Position numbers and translations under genes: made by a program. Positions 7,832 through 15,352 of a stretch of DNA of 33,403 bases are shown here, in pieces. The notes beneath the pieces are model-generated. The model did not search any database, had not been told where the DNA came from, and saw nothing but the letters and a program-made list of their open reading frames with translations. Position 1 is the stretch's first letter; each line of letters opens with the position of its first letter. The DNA lies in the NCBI GenBank assembly GCA_003170915.1, contig PMYB01000046.1:1-33403 (forward strand), written 5' to 3'. This DNA comes from Bryobacterales bacterium (GTDB lineage Bacteria; Acidobacteriota; Terriglobia; Bryobacterales; Bryobacteraceae).

Positions 7832-9238
7832 TTAGTCATTTGCTCTGACACGCCACAAAGATGTCGCTAGTATCAAAGAAACAATAGAAGTCCCCAGCCA
7901 GAAAACGATTGTATTGTGAAAGTCGTAGTGCCGCACTCCGTTGACGATAGCGGTTCCCTGCCGGATTAACAGACCGCTGATCCGCTCCTGGATGGCCGCC
8001 CCGACATAGCTGAAAACGCCGATGAACCCCATCGCCGCGCCCGCCGCCTTCTTGGGCGCGATGTCGATGGCGAACAACCCGCCGAGGGAAGTAATCAGCC
8101 CGGTGATGGCGTAACCATAAACCAGGAGCATGACCGTCAGAACCAGCGGGTGCCCCGGCGGAATGGCAAACATGACCACCAGCGCCAGAACTTCCACCAC
8201 CCCGCACACCAGGTTCATGGGCGGCCGCCGGGCGCGGAACACTTTGTCTGAAATGTAGCCGTAAGACGCCGATCCCGCCAGCCCCGCTATCGATTTAAGC
8301 GCCAGCAGGCCGCCGGCCGCGATGCCCGAGTACCCCTTGGCTTCCTGCAAATACAGCATGCCCCAGTCGTTCATGGCGTACCGGGTCATGGTCATGAGTG
8401 CGCTTGAGACCGCCAGCACCCAAATCGAGGGGTACTTGAGAATCGAAAGCTGCATCTGCCACGTGGATTTTGGCTTCTCCGCGCCGTCCGCGGGTTTGGC
8501 CAGGTGATCGTTCTTCCAATCCGCCACGGCGGGCAATCCCATGGTTTGCGGCCGGTCCTGCATGAACACATACAGCGCGATGGCCAGCGCCACACAGATG
8601 ATGCCGGGGCCTACAAAGCCAGCCCGCCAGCCAAACCAGGTCACCATCGCGGCCAGCACCGCAAAGGTAAGTCCTTCGCCCAGCGGATGGGCCGTGCTCC
8701 AGATGCCGTAGAACGTTCCGCGCTCCCTGTTGCTGAACCACTGCGACATCGCCACCACGCCCGCGGGAGCGCCGAATCCCTGAAACCACCCGTTCAACGC
8801 CCACAGGACCACCCACACCCACAGCACCGTGGACCAGCCCATGAAAATGTTGATCAGCGCCGAGACCAGTACGCCGAACGCCAGAAACTTTTTCATGTTG
8901 GCGTGGTCCGCCAAAAAGCCGTTGACCAGTTTGCCGAAGGCGTAGGCGTAGAAGATGGCGGATCCGATCGTCCCCAGTTGATCCGCCGTGAAAATGCCGT
9001 CGTCGATCAGCGGTTTCTTGACCACCGACAGGCCTAGCCGGCACATGTACGCGATGCCGTAGCCCACCGTAATCGCCGTCATGACCGTGATCCGGTAGCG
9101 CTTGTACAACCGCTCGATCTGCTTCGGATCGTGAAGAGGAGGTCTGTCTTCGCCGGACGCGAAGTACCGCAGAATGGCCGGCAGAATCGGCATCCGGCTC
9201 GGCTTGCGTAACTGATCGGTCCTCTGCTCGTCAACCAC
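7832..9238 (-). CDS. Organophosphate:phosphate antiporter of the GlpT/UhpT family (MFS)
   Basis: A 468-residue major-facilitator protein with about 12 membrane helices and a long, charged N-terminal tail of about 45 residues. The segments RLGLSVVKKPLIDDG, GSAIFYAYAFGKLVNGFLAD and GAPAGVVAMSQWFSNRERG are those of the OPA family (GlpT, UhpT, UhpC), which exchanges phosphate for phosphorylated sugars or glycerol phosphate. The start is a GTG at 9238 with GAGGAA about 9 nt upstream. It overlaps or abuts the PfkB kinase gene and is followed by the phytase, so a role in importing a phosphorylated product of the phytase, or in phosphate exchange, is likely. The substrate cannot be read directly. A UhpC-like sensor role is less likely because no sensor kinase is nearby. 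Confidence 0.88.
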   Translation of the reverse strand: MVDEQRTDQLRKPSRMPILPAILRYFASGEDRPPLHDPKQIERLYKRYRITVMTAITVGYGIAYMCRLGLSVVKKPLIDDGIFTADQLGTIGSAIFYAYAFGKLVNGFLADHANMKKFLAFGVLVSALINIFMGWSTVLWVWVVLWALNGWFQGFGAPAGVVAMSQWFSNRERGTFYGIWSTAHPLGEGLTFAVLAAMVTWFGWRAGFVGPGIICVALAIALYVFMQDRPQTMGLPAVADWKNDHLAKPADGAEKPKSTWQMQLSILKYPSIWVLAVSSALMTMTRYAMNDWGMLYLQEAKGYSGIAAGGLLALKSIAGLAGSASYGYISDKVFRARRPPMNLVCGVVEVLALVVMFAIPPGHPLVLTVMLLVYGYAITGLITSLGGLFAIDIAPKKAAGAAMGFIGVFSYVGAAIQERISGLLIRQGTAIVNGVRHYDFHNTIVFWLGTSIVSLILATSLWRVRAND

Positions 9239-9299
9239 GAGTTAATATTCCTCGGCCGCGGTTAATGGATTCTTCATGACATGTTTCTACGTCCCCTTC

Positions 9300-9314
9300 G
9301 AGAATCCGATTCTC
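9300..9314. repeat. 15-bp inverted repeat upstream of the antiporter gene
   Basis: GAGAATCCGATTCTC is a perfect 6-bp inverted repeat around CCG, 62 bp before the antiporter start. It could be a regulator site or a small hairpin; no protein can be assigned. Confidence 0.4.
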
Positions 9315-9400
9315 CCAGCAAGTTGTGGCCGTGGCCCGGCTCTTCGTGCGGCCGGCGCGGCACCGCCGGAAGGCCGCGCACTCTGCCGCGGCCGCGAATA

Positions 9401-9434
9401 GCGCACCGGGTGATCGGATGGGATCACCCGGCGC
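9401..9434 (-). terminator. Strong hairpin after the first TonB receptor gene
   Basis: CCGGGTGATC (9406-9415) pairs perfectly with GATCACCCGG (9422-9431) around a 6-nt loop, with two further GC pairs outside one mismatch. It lies 33 nt past the receptor stop codon on the minus strand. There is no T-run, so it may partially terminate or protect the receptor message while leaving the downstream genes at lower level. Confidence 0.5.
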
Positions 9435-9466
9435 ATTCCTCCATCAGTATTCCAGCTTGTGCACCA

Positions 9467-12424
9467 TCAGAATTCCAGGCGGAGCATCAACTGTATGCGC
9501 CGCGGCGACCCGGTCCCAACGGCTCCGGTGTTCAGCGGGCTAGTGATGCGCCCAAAGCTGGAAGCCGCGGAGAAATTGCTCGCCGGATTGGCGAAGATGG
9601 GGTGGTTGAACAGGTTAAACGCCTCGGCTCGGAACTTCAGGTTCACCCTTTCCGTAATGGGCGTCTTCTTCTCGAGTGCCGTGTCCATTTCCCAATACCC
9701 GGGGCCGCGTGCCACATAGCGGCCCAGGTTCCCCCATGTGTTCTTGGCCGGCACCGCGAATGCTGCGGGGTTGTACCAGTTGGAGATGGTCTGATTGGCC
9801 GCGTAGATAGATACGCCGGGAACCAGGTTCGGCCGCTGATTGGAAGCATAGCCGTCCAACATGACCGACGCGGAGCGCGTGACGGTGATGTTCGCCGGGC
9901 GGCCAGTGCTGGCGGTGGCCAGCCCGCTCAGCGCCCACCCGCCAAGCAGCCTCTTTGCCATTACGCCGCCGTTGCGGCCTAGGGGAAGCTCGTAAACCGA
10001 ATTCAGCGTCATGGTATGGCGAACATCATAGGGAGAGCTGCTCCTGTCGCAGACGACGCACGCGGCATTTTCCGCGTACACTTGATCGCCCGAGCCGACC
10101 CCACCGTCGGCGATGGCGTGCGACCACATATACTGCGTCTGCCACAACCAGCCGTTGGTGTAAGAACGCGTCAGCGATCCCTGAAGCGCGTGGAAGTTGC
10201 TGTTGCCGGTATAATTCTTATAGGTGTACTGGCTGAACCCCGCCAAGGGCCGCTTCCCCGTCAGCGGATTGATGAGATTCGTCTTGGCCATGTGGAGCAG
10301 GTGGTGCCCCTCGCTGCCGACATAGCCAGCCTGACCGACAAAGCTATGCGGTAACTGCCGCTGGATCATCAAATCCCAGTTCTCGAAGTACGAGTCTTTG
10401 CGGTGGGGATCGATTTCCTTGGGGGTGGCGCCCTGGGTCTGCATCAGGCCGAGAAAGGGAGTGATCGGGAAGGAGAGGTTAGGCACGTCCGACGACGTCA
10501 GACCAAGCCGGAGAGCCGTACTCTCATGGGGATCGCTGAACTCGTCGTTCTGGTCGCCGCTGTAGTACATCCCGAATCCGCTCCGGATGACGGTTTTTCC
10601 GTTGAGTCCTCCAGGCGTCCATGCCAAGCCTAGCCGCGGGGCGAAGTTCTTGCGGTTGGGCGCATACTCGGGCGTGCCCGGCGGGCACAAGCCTCCGCAC
10701 GCGATATTATAGACGGCGATGCGACCTTTCACCTCGTTCATCACCGTGTAGTACTCGTATCGCAATCCCAGGTTGAGCGTGAGGTTGGGGCGTACTTTGA
10801 ACTCATCCTGCCCGTAGCCCATCCAGAAGGTGCGCCGCATTCCGCCCACGCTCAACTCCGCATTGTAGCTGATCGAATCCACCGCGTTGTGGATGAAAGC
10901 GTTCGGGTCGGCGTAAGCGAGTACGGCGTAAGCCGCGCCGACGCTCGTATTGTTCAGTCGAATTCGCATGACATCGATTCCGACTTTGAAGGTGTGGCGG
11001 CCCCGGACGATGCTGAGGTTGTCGATATAGGAAAAAGTGGTGCCGACCTCCAGGTCGATCTGGCCCGTTTGCAGGTCGTCGAAACCGGGCACGCTCATCA
11101 CCTCGACTGGAGCGGTGCCGACTATCAGATGGTGGAAAGCGGAACGGTTCATCCCCACCTTGAGCTCGTTGATGACCCGGGGCGAGAAGACGTGCGACAA
11201 CTCGAGAGCCAGGTTGGAGGGGCGGATCGGCTCGGTGTCGCGGTCGCCGATGTTGTCGTACGGTTTATCGATGAATGCGTCGTCGATGTTGTAGCGGACG
11301 AACATGGTGGTGCTGTCGGTGAAGCGGTGATCGACACGGATCGTTCCGCTATCCTCGCGGAGCCGGTTGATGCCCTGCGAGGTGTACTGGTTAGTAATGG
11401 AATCGACGGGCGTCTGGCCAACAGGCCAGGCATCGAGGAGTGGTTTGAGAGCGGGCGACGCCGCCATGACCTGGGCCCGATACGCGGCGTTCGGTACGAA
11501 CCCGATCAGGGTATTGGTAAGGCTCTGTCGGATCGCTTCATAGCTCGCAAAGAAGAAGGTCCTGTTCTTTCGGATCGGCCCTCCCACGCTGCCGCCGAAC
11601 TGGTTCATACGGAACGGGGGAATCTGCGAGGGGTCGAATGGCGAGCGCGCGTCGAACGCGTTATTGCGCAAGAACTCAAAAAGCCCGCCGTGAAAGTTGT
11701 TCGTCCCGGTTTTCGACACGGCGTTGACTTGGCCGCCACCCGCCGAGCCACTATCGGCGGTGTAGTTAGAGGAATTCACGCGAAACTCCGCGATGGATTC
11801 CAGGGAAATGTTCAAGCGCGCATCCGCCTTCTGGCTCTGCTCCTGGACGCCGGTGGCATCGATTCCATCGAAGGTGAAGTTGTTGTCGTCCAGCCCCCGG
11901 CCGTTGAACCGGATGTCCCTCTGGCCGCCGCTGCCCATGTTGATGGCGCCGGGGGTCAACATCTCGAGGGTGGCCCAATTGCGTCCGTTGATGGGGATAT
12001 CGCTCAGTTGCGAATGTTCGAGAACGCCACCGACCTGGGCGTCGCTGGTCTGGAGCGCGGTCGCCTCGGCCTGCACTTCGATCTGCGAGGTAGTCGTGCC
12101 CACTTCGAGCTTGGCGTCGATGGTCCGGGTCTGGCCCACGAAAAGCACAATCCCTTTCACCTCGGAGGCGCGAAATCCTTCATGAGAAACCCTGAGGTCG
12201 TATGTCCCAATGGGCAGGTCAGTGATGCTGAAGTTTCCCGCGGGTCCAGTCTGGACCTCTCTCTTCAGGCCGGTGTCGGGCGAGACCAGTTCGACTCGCG
12301 CTTGCGGAACGAGCAGTCCGCTCGCGTCCGTCACAGTTCCATTGAGACTGGCCCGGTCGATTTGGCCGTAAACCAAGCCAGCAAACAGGGCAAGAAAAAT
12401 AGCCAAGCGGCTGCGTAGTACCAC
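9467..12424 (-). CDS. Oar-like TonB-dependent outer-membrane receptor with carboxypeptidase-regulatory domain
   Basis: A 985-residue outer-membrane protein of the type abundant in Acidobacteriota. Signal peptide about 1-20 (MVLRSRLAIFLALFAGLVYG); carboxypeptidase-regulatory/CNA-B-like domain about 22-110 (SLNGTVTDASGLLVPQARV); plug domain about 115-235 (IPINGRNWATLEMLTPG, RFNGRGLDDNNFTFDGIDA); beta-barrel to the end, closing with LMLRLEF whose last residue is the aromatic Phe needed for barrel insertion. The start is GTG 12424 with GGAGG about 6 nt upstream. It precedes the antiporter, kinase and phytase on the same strand with a 228-bp gap, and a LacI-type operator lies 58 bp upstream. Uptake of phytate or inositol phosphates is inferred from this context; the sequence does not show the ligand. 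Confidence 0.92.
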   Translation of the reverse strand: MVLRSRLAIFLALFAGLVYGQIDRASLNGTVTDASGLLVPQARVELVSPDTGLKREVQTGPAGNFSITDLPIGTYDLRVSHEGFRASEVKGIVLFVGQTRTIDAKLEVGTTTSQIEVQAEATALQTSDAQVGGVLEHSQLSDIPINGRNWATLEMLTPGAINMGSGGQRDIRFNGRGLDDNNFTFDGIDATGVQEQSQKADARLNISLESIAEFRVNSSNYTADSGSAGGGQVNAVSKTGTNNFHGGLFEFLRNNAFDARSPFDPSQIPPFRMNQFGGSVGGPIRKNRTFFFASYEAIRQSLTNTLIGFVPNAAYRAQVMAASPALKPLLDAWPVGQTPVDSITNQYTSQGINRLREDSGTIRVDHRFTDSTTMFVRYNIDDAFIDKPYDNIGDRDTEPIRPSNLALELSHVFSPRVINELKVGMNRSAFHHLIVGTAPVEVMSVPGFDDLQTGQIDLEVGTTFSYIDNLSIVRGRHTFKVGIDVMRIRLNNTSVGAAYAVLAYADPNAFIHNAVDSISYNAELSVGGMRRTFWMGYGQDEFKVRPNLTLNLGLRYEYYTVMNEVKGRIAVYNIACGGLCPPGTPEYAPNRKNFAPRLGLAWTPGGLNGKTVIRSGFGMYYSGDQNDEFSDPHESTALRLGLTSSDVPNLSFPITPFLGLMQTQGATPKEIDPHRKDSYFENWDLMIQRQLPHSFVGQAGYVGSEGHHLLHMAKTNLINPLTGKRPLAGFSQYTYKNYTGNSNFHALQGSLTRSYTNGWLWQTQYMWSHAIADGGVGSGDQVYAENAACVVCDRSSSPYDVRHTMTLNSVYELPLGRNGGVMAKRLLGGWALSGLATASTGRPANITVTRSASVMLDGYASNQRPNLVPGVSIYAANQTISNWYNPAAFAVPAKNTWGNLGRYVARGPGYWEMDTALEKKTPITERVNLKFRAEAFNLFNHPIFANPASNFSAASSFGRITSPLNTGAVGTGSPRRIQLMLRLEF

Positions 12425-12481
12425 GCGATACCTCCATCCGAGATTCTCACTGAGACTCCCGGGCTACTGGCGCAAAATGCC

Positions 12482-12495
12482 ACCACACGTTTGTA
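12482..12495. promoter_or_regulatory. LacI-type operator 3, upstream of the TonB receptor group
   Basis: Minus strand TACAAACGTGTGGT, keeping the core CAAACGTGTG with central CG; the outer bases differ from the other sites. It is 58 bp before the receptor start. No good -35/-10 pair is visible beside it, so this is the weakest of the four sites. Confidence 0.5.
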
Positions 12496-12625
12496 TTTGG
12501 GCGGTTCAGCTTCGCTTGATCCGTACTGTCGCCGCTCGCCATTCGGAAAGCCTAACCTCCGGAATTTTCTTTCTCAAGGTATACGCCATTTCGCCGGGTT
12601 CCGCAATAGAGATTTTCGCGCCCGA

Positions 12626-12654
12626 TTGCTCTCTGACCGTAAAATGCATAAAAT
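12626..12654 (+). promoter_or_regulatory. Orphan sigma70-like promoter
   Basis: TTGCTC, 17-bp spacer, TAAAAT in a locally AT-rich patch. No convincing gene or structured RNA follows it; it may be a relic or drive a small RNA. Confidence 0.3.
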
Positions 12655-12997
12655 AAAAGACTTAAACAGGATCCAAAAACGCGATCCGTCGGCCGCTGCC
12701 TCGTGCACGGGTTTCGATTGCGCGCAAGACCTGGGCCTGACCGGATTTCGGAAGTCGGCTTAAACTACAATCGCATCCTCAAATCCGGTACTGCCAAGGT
12801 GGACTTGCCGCATTTTTGGATACACACGCCTGTAGAACTCCGGGGCGCTTAAGGTGAACCAGAACAAAGCAGGAGTTTCCCCAGAATTTCGGGCCGCGCG
12901 TCGTTAACCCATTTCCATACAGTGCATCCATGTTCGCCGGAAGTGGCCGGAGTCGAATGCGGCGCGGGATGCCGTGTCAGGCGGGAAAAAACGGCCA

Positions 12998-13027
12998 TTG
13001 GACAACTATTCCAAATGGCTGTACAAT
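12998..13027 (+). promoter_or_regulatory. Sigma70-type promoter of the broken secreted-protein gene
   Basis: TTGGAC (12998-13003), 18-bp spacer, TACAAT (13022-13027). Operator 4 starts at the next base, as in the lacI promoter where the operator also abuts the -10 box. Confidence 0.6.
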
Positions 13028-13041
13028 TGCAAACGTTTGCA
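13028..13041. promoter_or_regulatory. LacI-type operator 4, perfect palindrome
   Basis: TGCAAACGTTTGCA is a perfect 14-bp palindrome with a central CG, the best copy of the motif in the window. It directly follows a -10 box and lies 75 bp before the ATG of a truncated secreted-protein gene. Confidence 0.8.
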
Positions 13042-13115
13042 CCACCACTACTGATCTACTCTGAGGGTCCGGTACAGCCAGGAGGGTCAAGCCGGCCACT
13101 GGCGAAGGAGCGGTT

Positions 13116-13205
13116 ATGCGTTTGTTACGGGGGTTCTTTGCTTCTCTTCCGCTGATTTCAGCAGCCGTTCTTCCACTGGCCGCGCAGGTGGATTGTAGGC
13201 TTTGA
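13116..13205 (+). pseudogene. Truncated secreted-protein gene: signal peptide then stop
   Basis: Reads MRLLRGFFASLPLISAAVLP followed by LAAQVDCRL and a TGA. This is a complete signal peptide with an AAQ-type cleavage site, of the sort that opens TonB receptors and secreted enzymes in this window, and then nothing. AAGGAG lies 6-7 nt before the ATG, and a good promoter with a perfect LacI-type operator is upstream. It is therefore the surviving 5' end of a regulated secreted-protein gene whose body was deleted or replaced. No similarity to the start of the receptor gene at 17527 beyond the general signal-peptide pattern. A genuine 29-residue secreted peptide is the alternative. Confidence 0.65.
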
Positions 13206-13338
13206 AACACTGCAACTCCCGGGGGCTGCCGCTGCTGAAAGCGGCTACTATCGTAGTTGTCTGAAGTCGTTGCATGACTTTAGGAGCGAAAAGATGAATC
13301 TGTCTTGAAATGTGATGACATGGGGAGTCTCTTAACTT

Positions 13339-14415
13339 ATGCGAAGACTGCTTCTGCTGATTATTGCCTGCGCCGCTGCGCTCGCGGCCGGCCAGAAGAT
13401 CGTGGGAGGGCCGTTCGTCGTCGATGTGACGGCCAGCACCGCCACCGTGGTATGGGTCGTGGAGAGCGACCAAGCCACGCTGCGCGCGCCAGCCGGCGCG
13501 GCGCCGCGCGTTTCGCCTTCTCTGCAAGTGGAGAAGACAACGCTCGCCGGGCTGCAGCCGAACACCCGGTATGAGTATGACGTGGGCGGCGCCGACGCGG
13601 TCAAGGGATCGTTCAAAACGCCGCCCAACGGCGCCGCGCCCTTTCAGTTTGTAGTCTTCGGCGATACGCGCACCCGCCACGACGTGCACCGCCGCGTCAT
13701 CGAGGCAATCCTCAAACACGGGGTCCCGGACTTCGTAGTGCACACCGGCGACCTCGTGGCCAACGGGGACGAAACCTCGCTGTGGCCGGTCTTCTTCGAC
13801 ATTGAAAAGGATCTGCTCCGGCAGGCCGCGTTCTTCCCCGCGCTAGGCAATCACGAGCGAAACAGCCGTGACTTCTACGATTTCTTCCAGGTCGCCACGC
13901 CTTACTATTCGTTCAACTGGGGCAATGCCCACTTCATCGTTCTGAACAGCGATATCGGCAACGTGGCTAAGAGCAAGTTTGTGCGCGACGCGTATTGGGC
14001 GGAGCAGACGCGCTGGCTGGAGGAGGATCTGGCAGGCAGCCAGAATGCCGATTAGCGGTTCGTGGTGGCCCACCATCCGCCCATTTCCGCCGCGTCGAAC
14101 CGCGCGCCGGGGAACGACTGGATGGCCGCCCTCGAGCCGCTGTTCGAGAAGTATCGCCTGACCGCCGGATTTTTCGGCCACGACCACAACTATCAGCACT
14201 ACCTGAAGAACGGCATCCACTACGTGACCACCGGCGGCGGAGGCGCTCCGCTGTACGATGTGGCCAAGCCGCCCGAAGGAATCACAATAAAGGTGGTCAG
14301 CATCGAGAATTTCACGACCATTCGCGTGGATGGCAAAGTGGCGCGCCTCGAAGCCATCGCGGTGGATGGCACGAAGCTGGACGAAATCGAGTTTAACGGC
14401 GGCGCGCAGCCATAG
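13339..14415 (+). pseudogene. Secreted calcineurin-like metallophosphatase split by an in-frame amber codon
   Basis: One frame codes for a 358-codon protein interrupted only by TAG at 14053-14055. The context NAD-stop-RFVVAHHPP suggests the codon was TGG (Trp), a single G to A change. Order: signal peptide about 1-20, an N-terminal fibronectin-like domain as in purple acid phosphatases (GLQPNTRYEYDVGG), then metal motifs GDTR, GDLVANG, GNHE, and after the stop AHHPP and GFFGHDHNY. All metal-binding motifs are otherwise intact, so the break is recent or, less likely, a read error or readthrough. It would have released phosphate from extracellular esters. GGGGAG lies about 11 nt upstream of the ATG. 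Without readthrough the 238-residue product lacks the last two metal motifs and should be inactive. Confidence 0.8.
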
Positions 14416-15134
14416 AGCAAGGATCCCGATCCGACGGTTCGCCGCCTCATTCTTGATCGTCTCTCCCGTTTGCACCTGCCGGCCGCGCGCGGCGCAACGC
14501 TGTCGGCGTTTCTGCAGCAGCCGCCGCCGGTGTTCGCGGCCGTTCCACCGAAGCCGTCCGTGCGCGCGGTGGCGTTCGGGGACTTCGGGGAGGAAAAGCC
14601 CAGCCAGCGGAAGGTAGCGGCCGCCGTGGCCGCCTACCATCGTGCCAAGCCGTTTGACCTGGGTCTGGTCCTCGGCGACAATTTCGTGCCGAATGGCGTG
14701 ACCAGCCCGGCCGACCCGCGCTGGCCACCCAGGCGATGTCGGAGACGCAGTTGAAGTGGTTGGACCGGGAGCTCGATCGCAGCTCCGCGCGCTGGAAGAT
14801 TGTGTACGGCCACCACCCCATTTACTCGTACGGCACGCATGGCGACACGCCGGAGCTCAAACAGTCGTTGCTGCCGCTGTTGAAAAATCGCGTGAGTATT
14901 TACCTGGCCGGCCACGAACATATCGTGGAACAGCTGAAGCCGGAGGACGGCGTCCATTTCCTGGTGGCCGCCGCCGCGGGCCAGGACGCCCGGCCCGCCA
15001 AGTCCGGCCCGCAGACGCTGTTCACCGATTCCTTCTACGGTTTTACCGTGCTGGAGATTGACGGGGAGCGGATTCGGGTGACGTTCGTGGACACCGAGGG
15101 CAAGGTGCGATACGAGGCCGAGATCCGGAAATGA
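14416..15134 (+). pseudogene. Purple acid phosphatase (TRAP/ACP5-like) relic with internal deletion
   Basis: The 5' part carries VRAVAFGDFGEEKPSQRK and LGDNFVPNGVTSPADPRW, the first two metal-binding blocks of tartrate-resistant acid phosphatases. The frame then shifts near 14720-14735, and the 3' part reads SETQLKWLDRELDRSSARWK, IVYGHHPIYSYGTHGDT and YLAGHEHIVEQL to a normal end. The middle of the protein, roughly 100 residues with the GNHD motif, is missing, so a deletion of about 300 bp or more is likely. No start codon with a ribosome site is seen; the frame is open back to the stop of the preceding phosphatase, so the 5' boundary is approximate. Both phosphatases lie side by side and both are broken. 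Confidence 0.75.
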
Positions 15135-15145
15135 GCTGACTATCT

Positions 15146-15352
15146 CTAACCCCGCACCACCACTTTGTCGGTCGCCAGGTTCTCGTACTCGTCTTGGACG
15201 CGCACCGCGATGGTGTGCTCTCCCGGCCCGGCGTCGATCGTCAGATCGTAGTCGAGGTGCAGTGAATCCGAGAGCTTGGTCACCGGCGCCACCACCGTCC
15301 ATTCGCCACCGTCGAGCGAATACTCGGCCTTGGCAATGTTATTCAGCGCGGT
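15146..15352 (-). pseudogene. 3' fragment of the beta-propeller gene (copy of 23251-23454)
   Basis: Encodes ALNNIAKAEYSLDGGEW and the following residues to the terminal DKVVVRG, matching the last 68 or so codons of the gene at 23250-25454. The 204-bp stretch 15147-15350 aligns without gaps to 23251-23454, at about 92 percent by my count of 16 differences. It has no start of its own, and at 15351 the homology stops abruptly and MIOX sequence begins. A gene fragment, not expected to make a functional protein. Confidence 0.85.

Larger units (their letters stand above)
12425..13115. other. 691-bp gene-free stretch between the TonB receptor and a broken gene
   Basis: Holds operator 3 near the left end, a promoter-like element at 12626-12654 with no clear gene behind it, and the promoter plus perfect operator 4 at the right end. 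Short frames inside show no recognisable protein. The length and the orphan promoter suggest lost genes. Confidence 0.6.

Noticed and set aside
10889-12418. 509-codon plus-strand frame opposite the first TonB receptor
   Set aside because: Antisense shadow of a clear receptor gene; repetitive Val/Asp/Arg composition without a recognisable domain.
12491-12763. 90-codon plus-strand frame in the gene-free stretch
   Set aside because: No ribosome site, no resemblance to a protein, and it overlaps the orphan promoter-like element.
13228-13245. Short GC hairpin (GCCGCT / AGCGGC) after the truncated gene
   Set aside because: Only 6 bp and no T-run; too weak to call a terminator.
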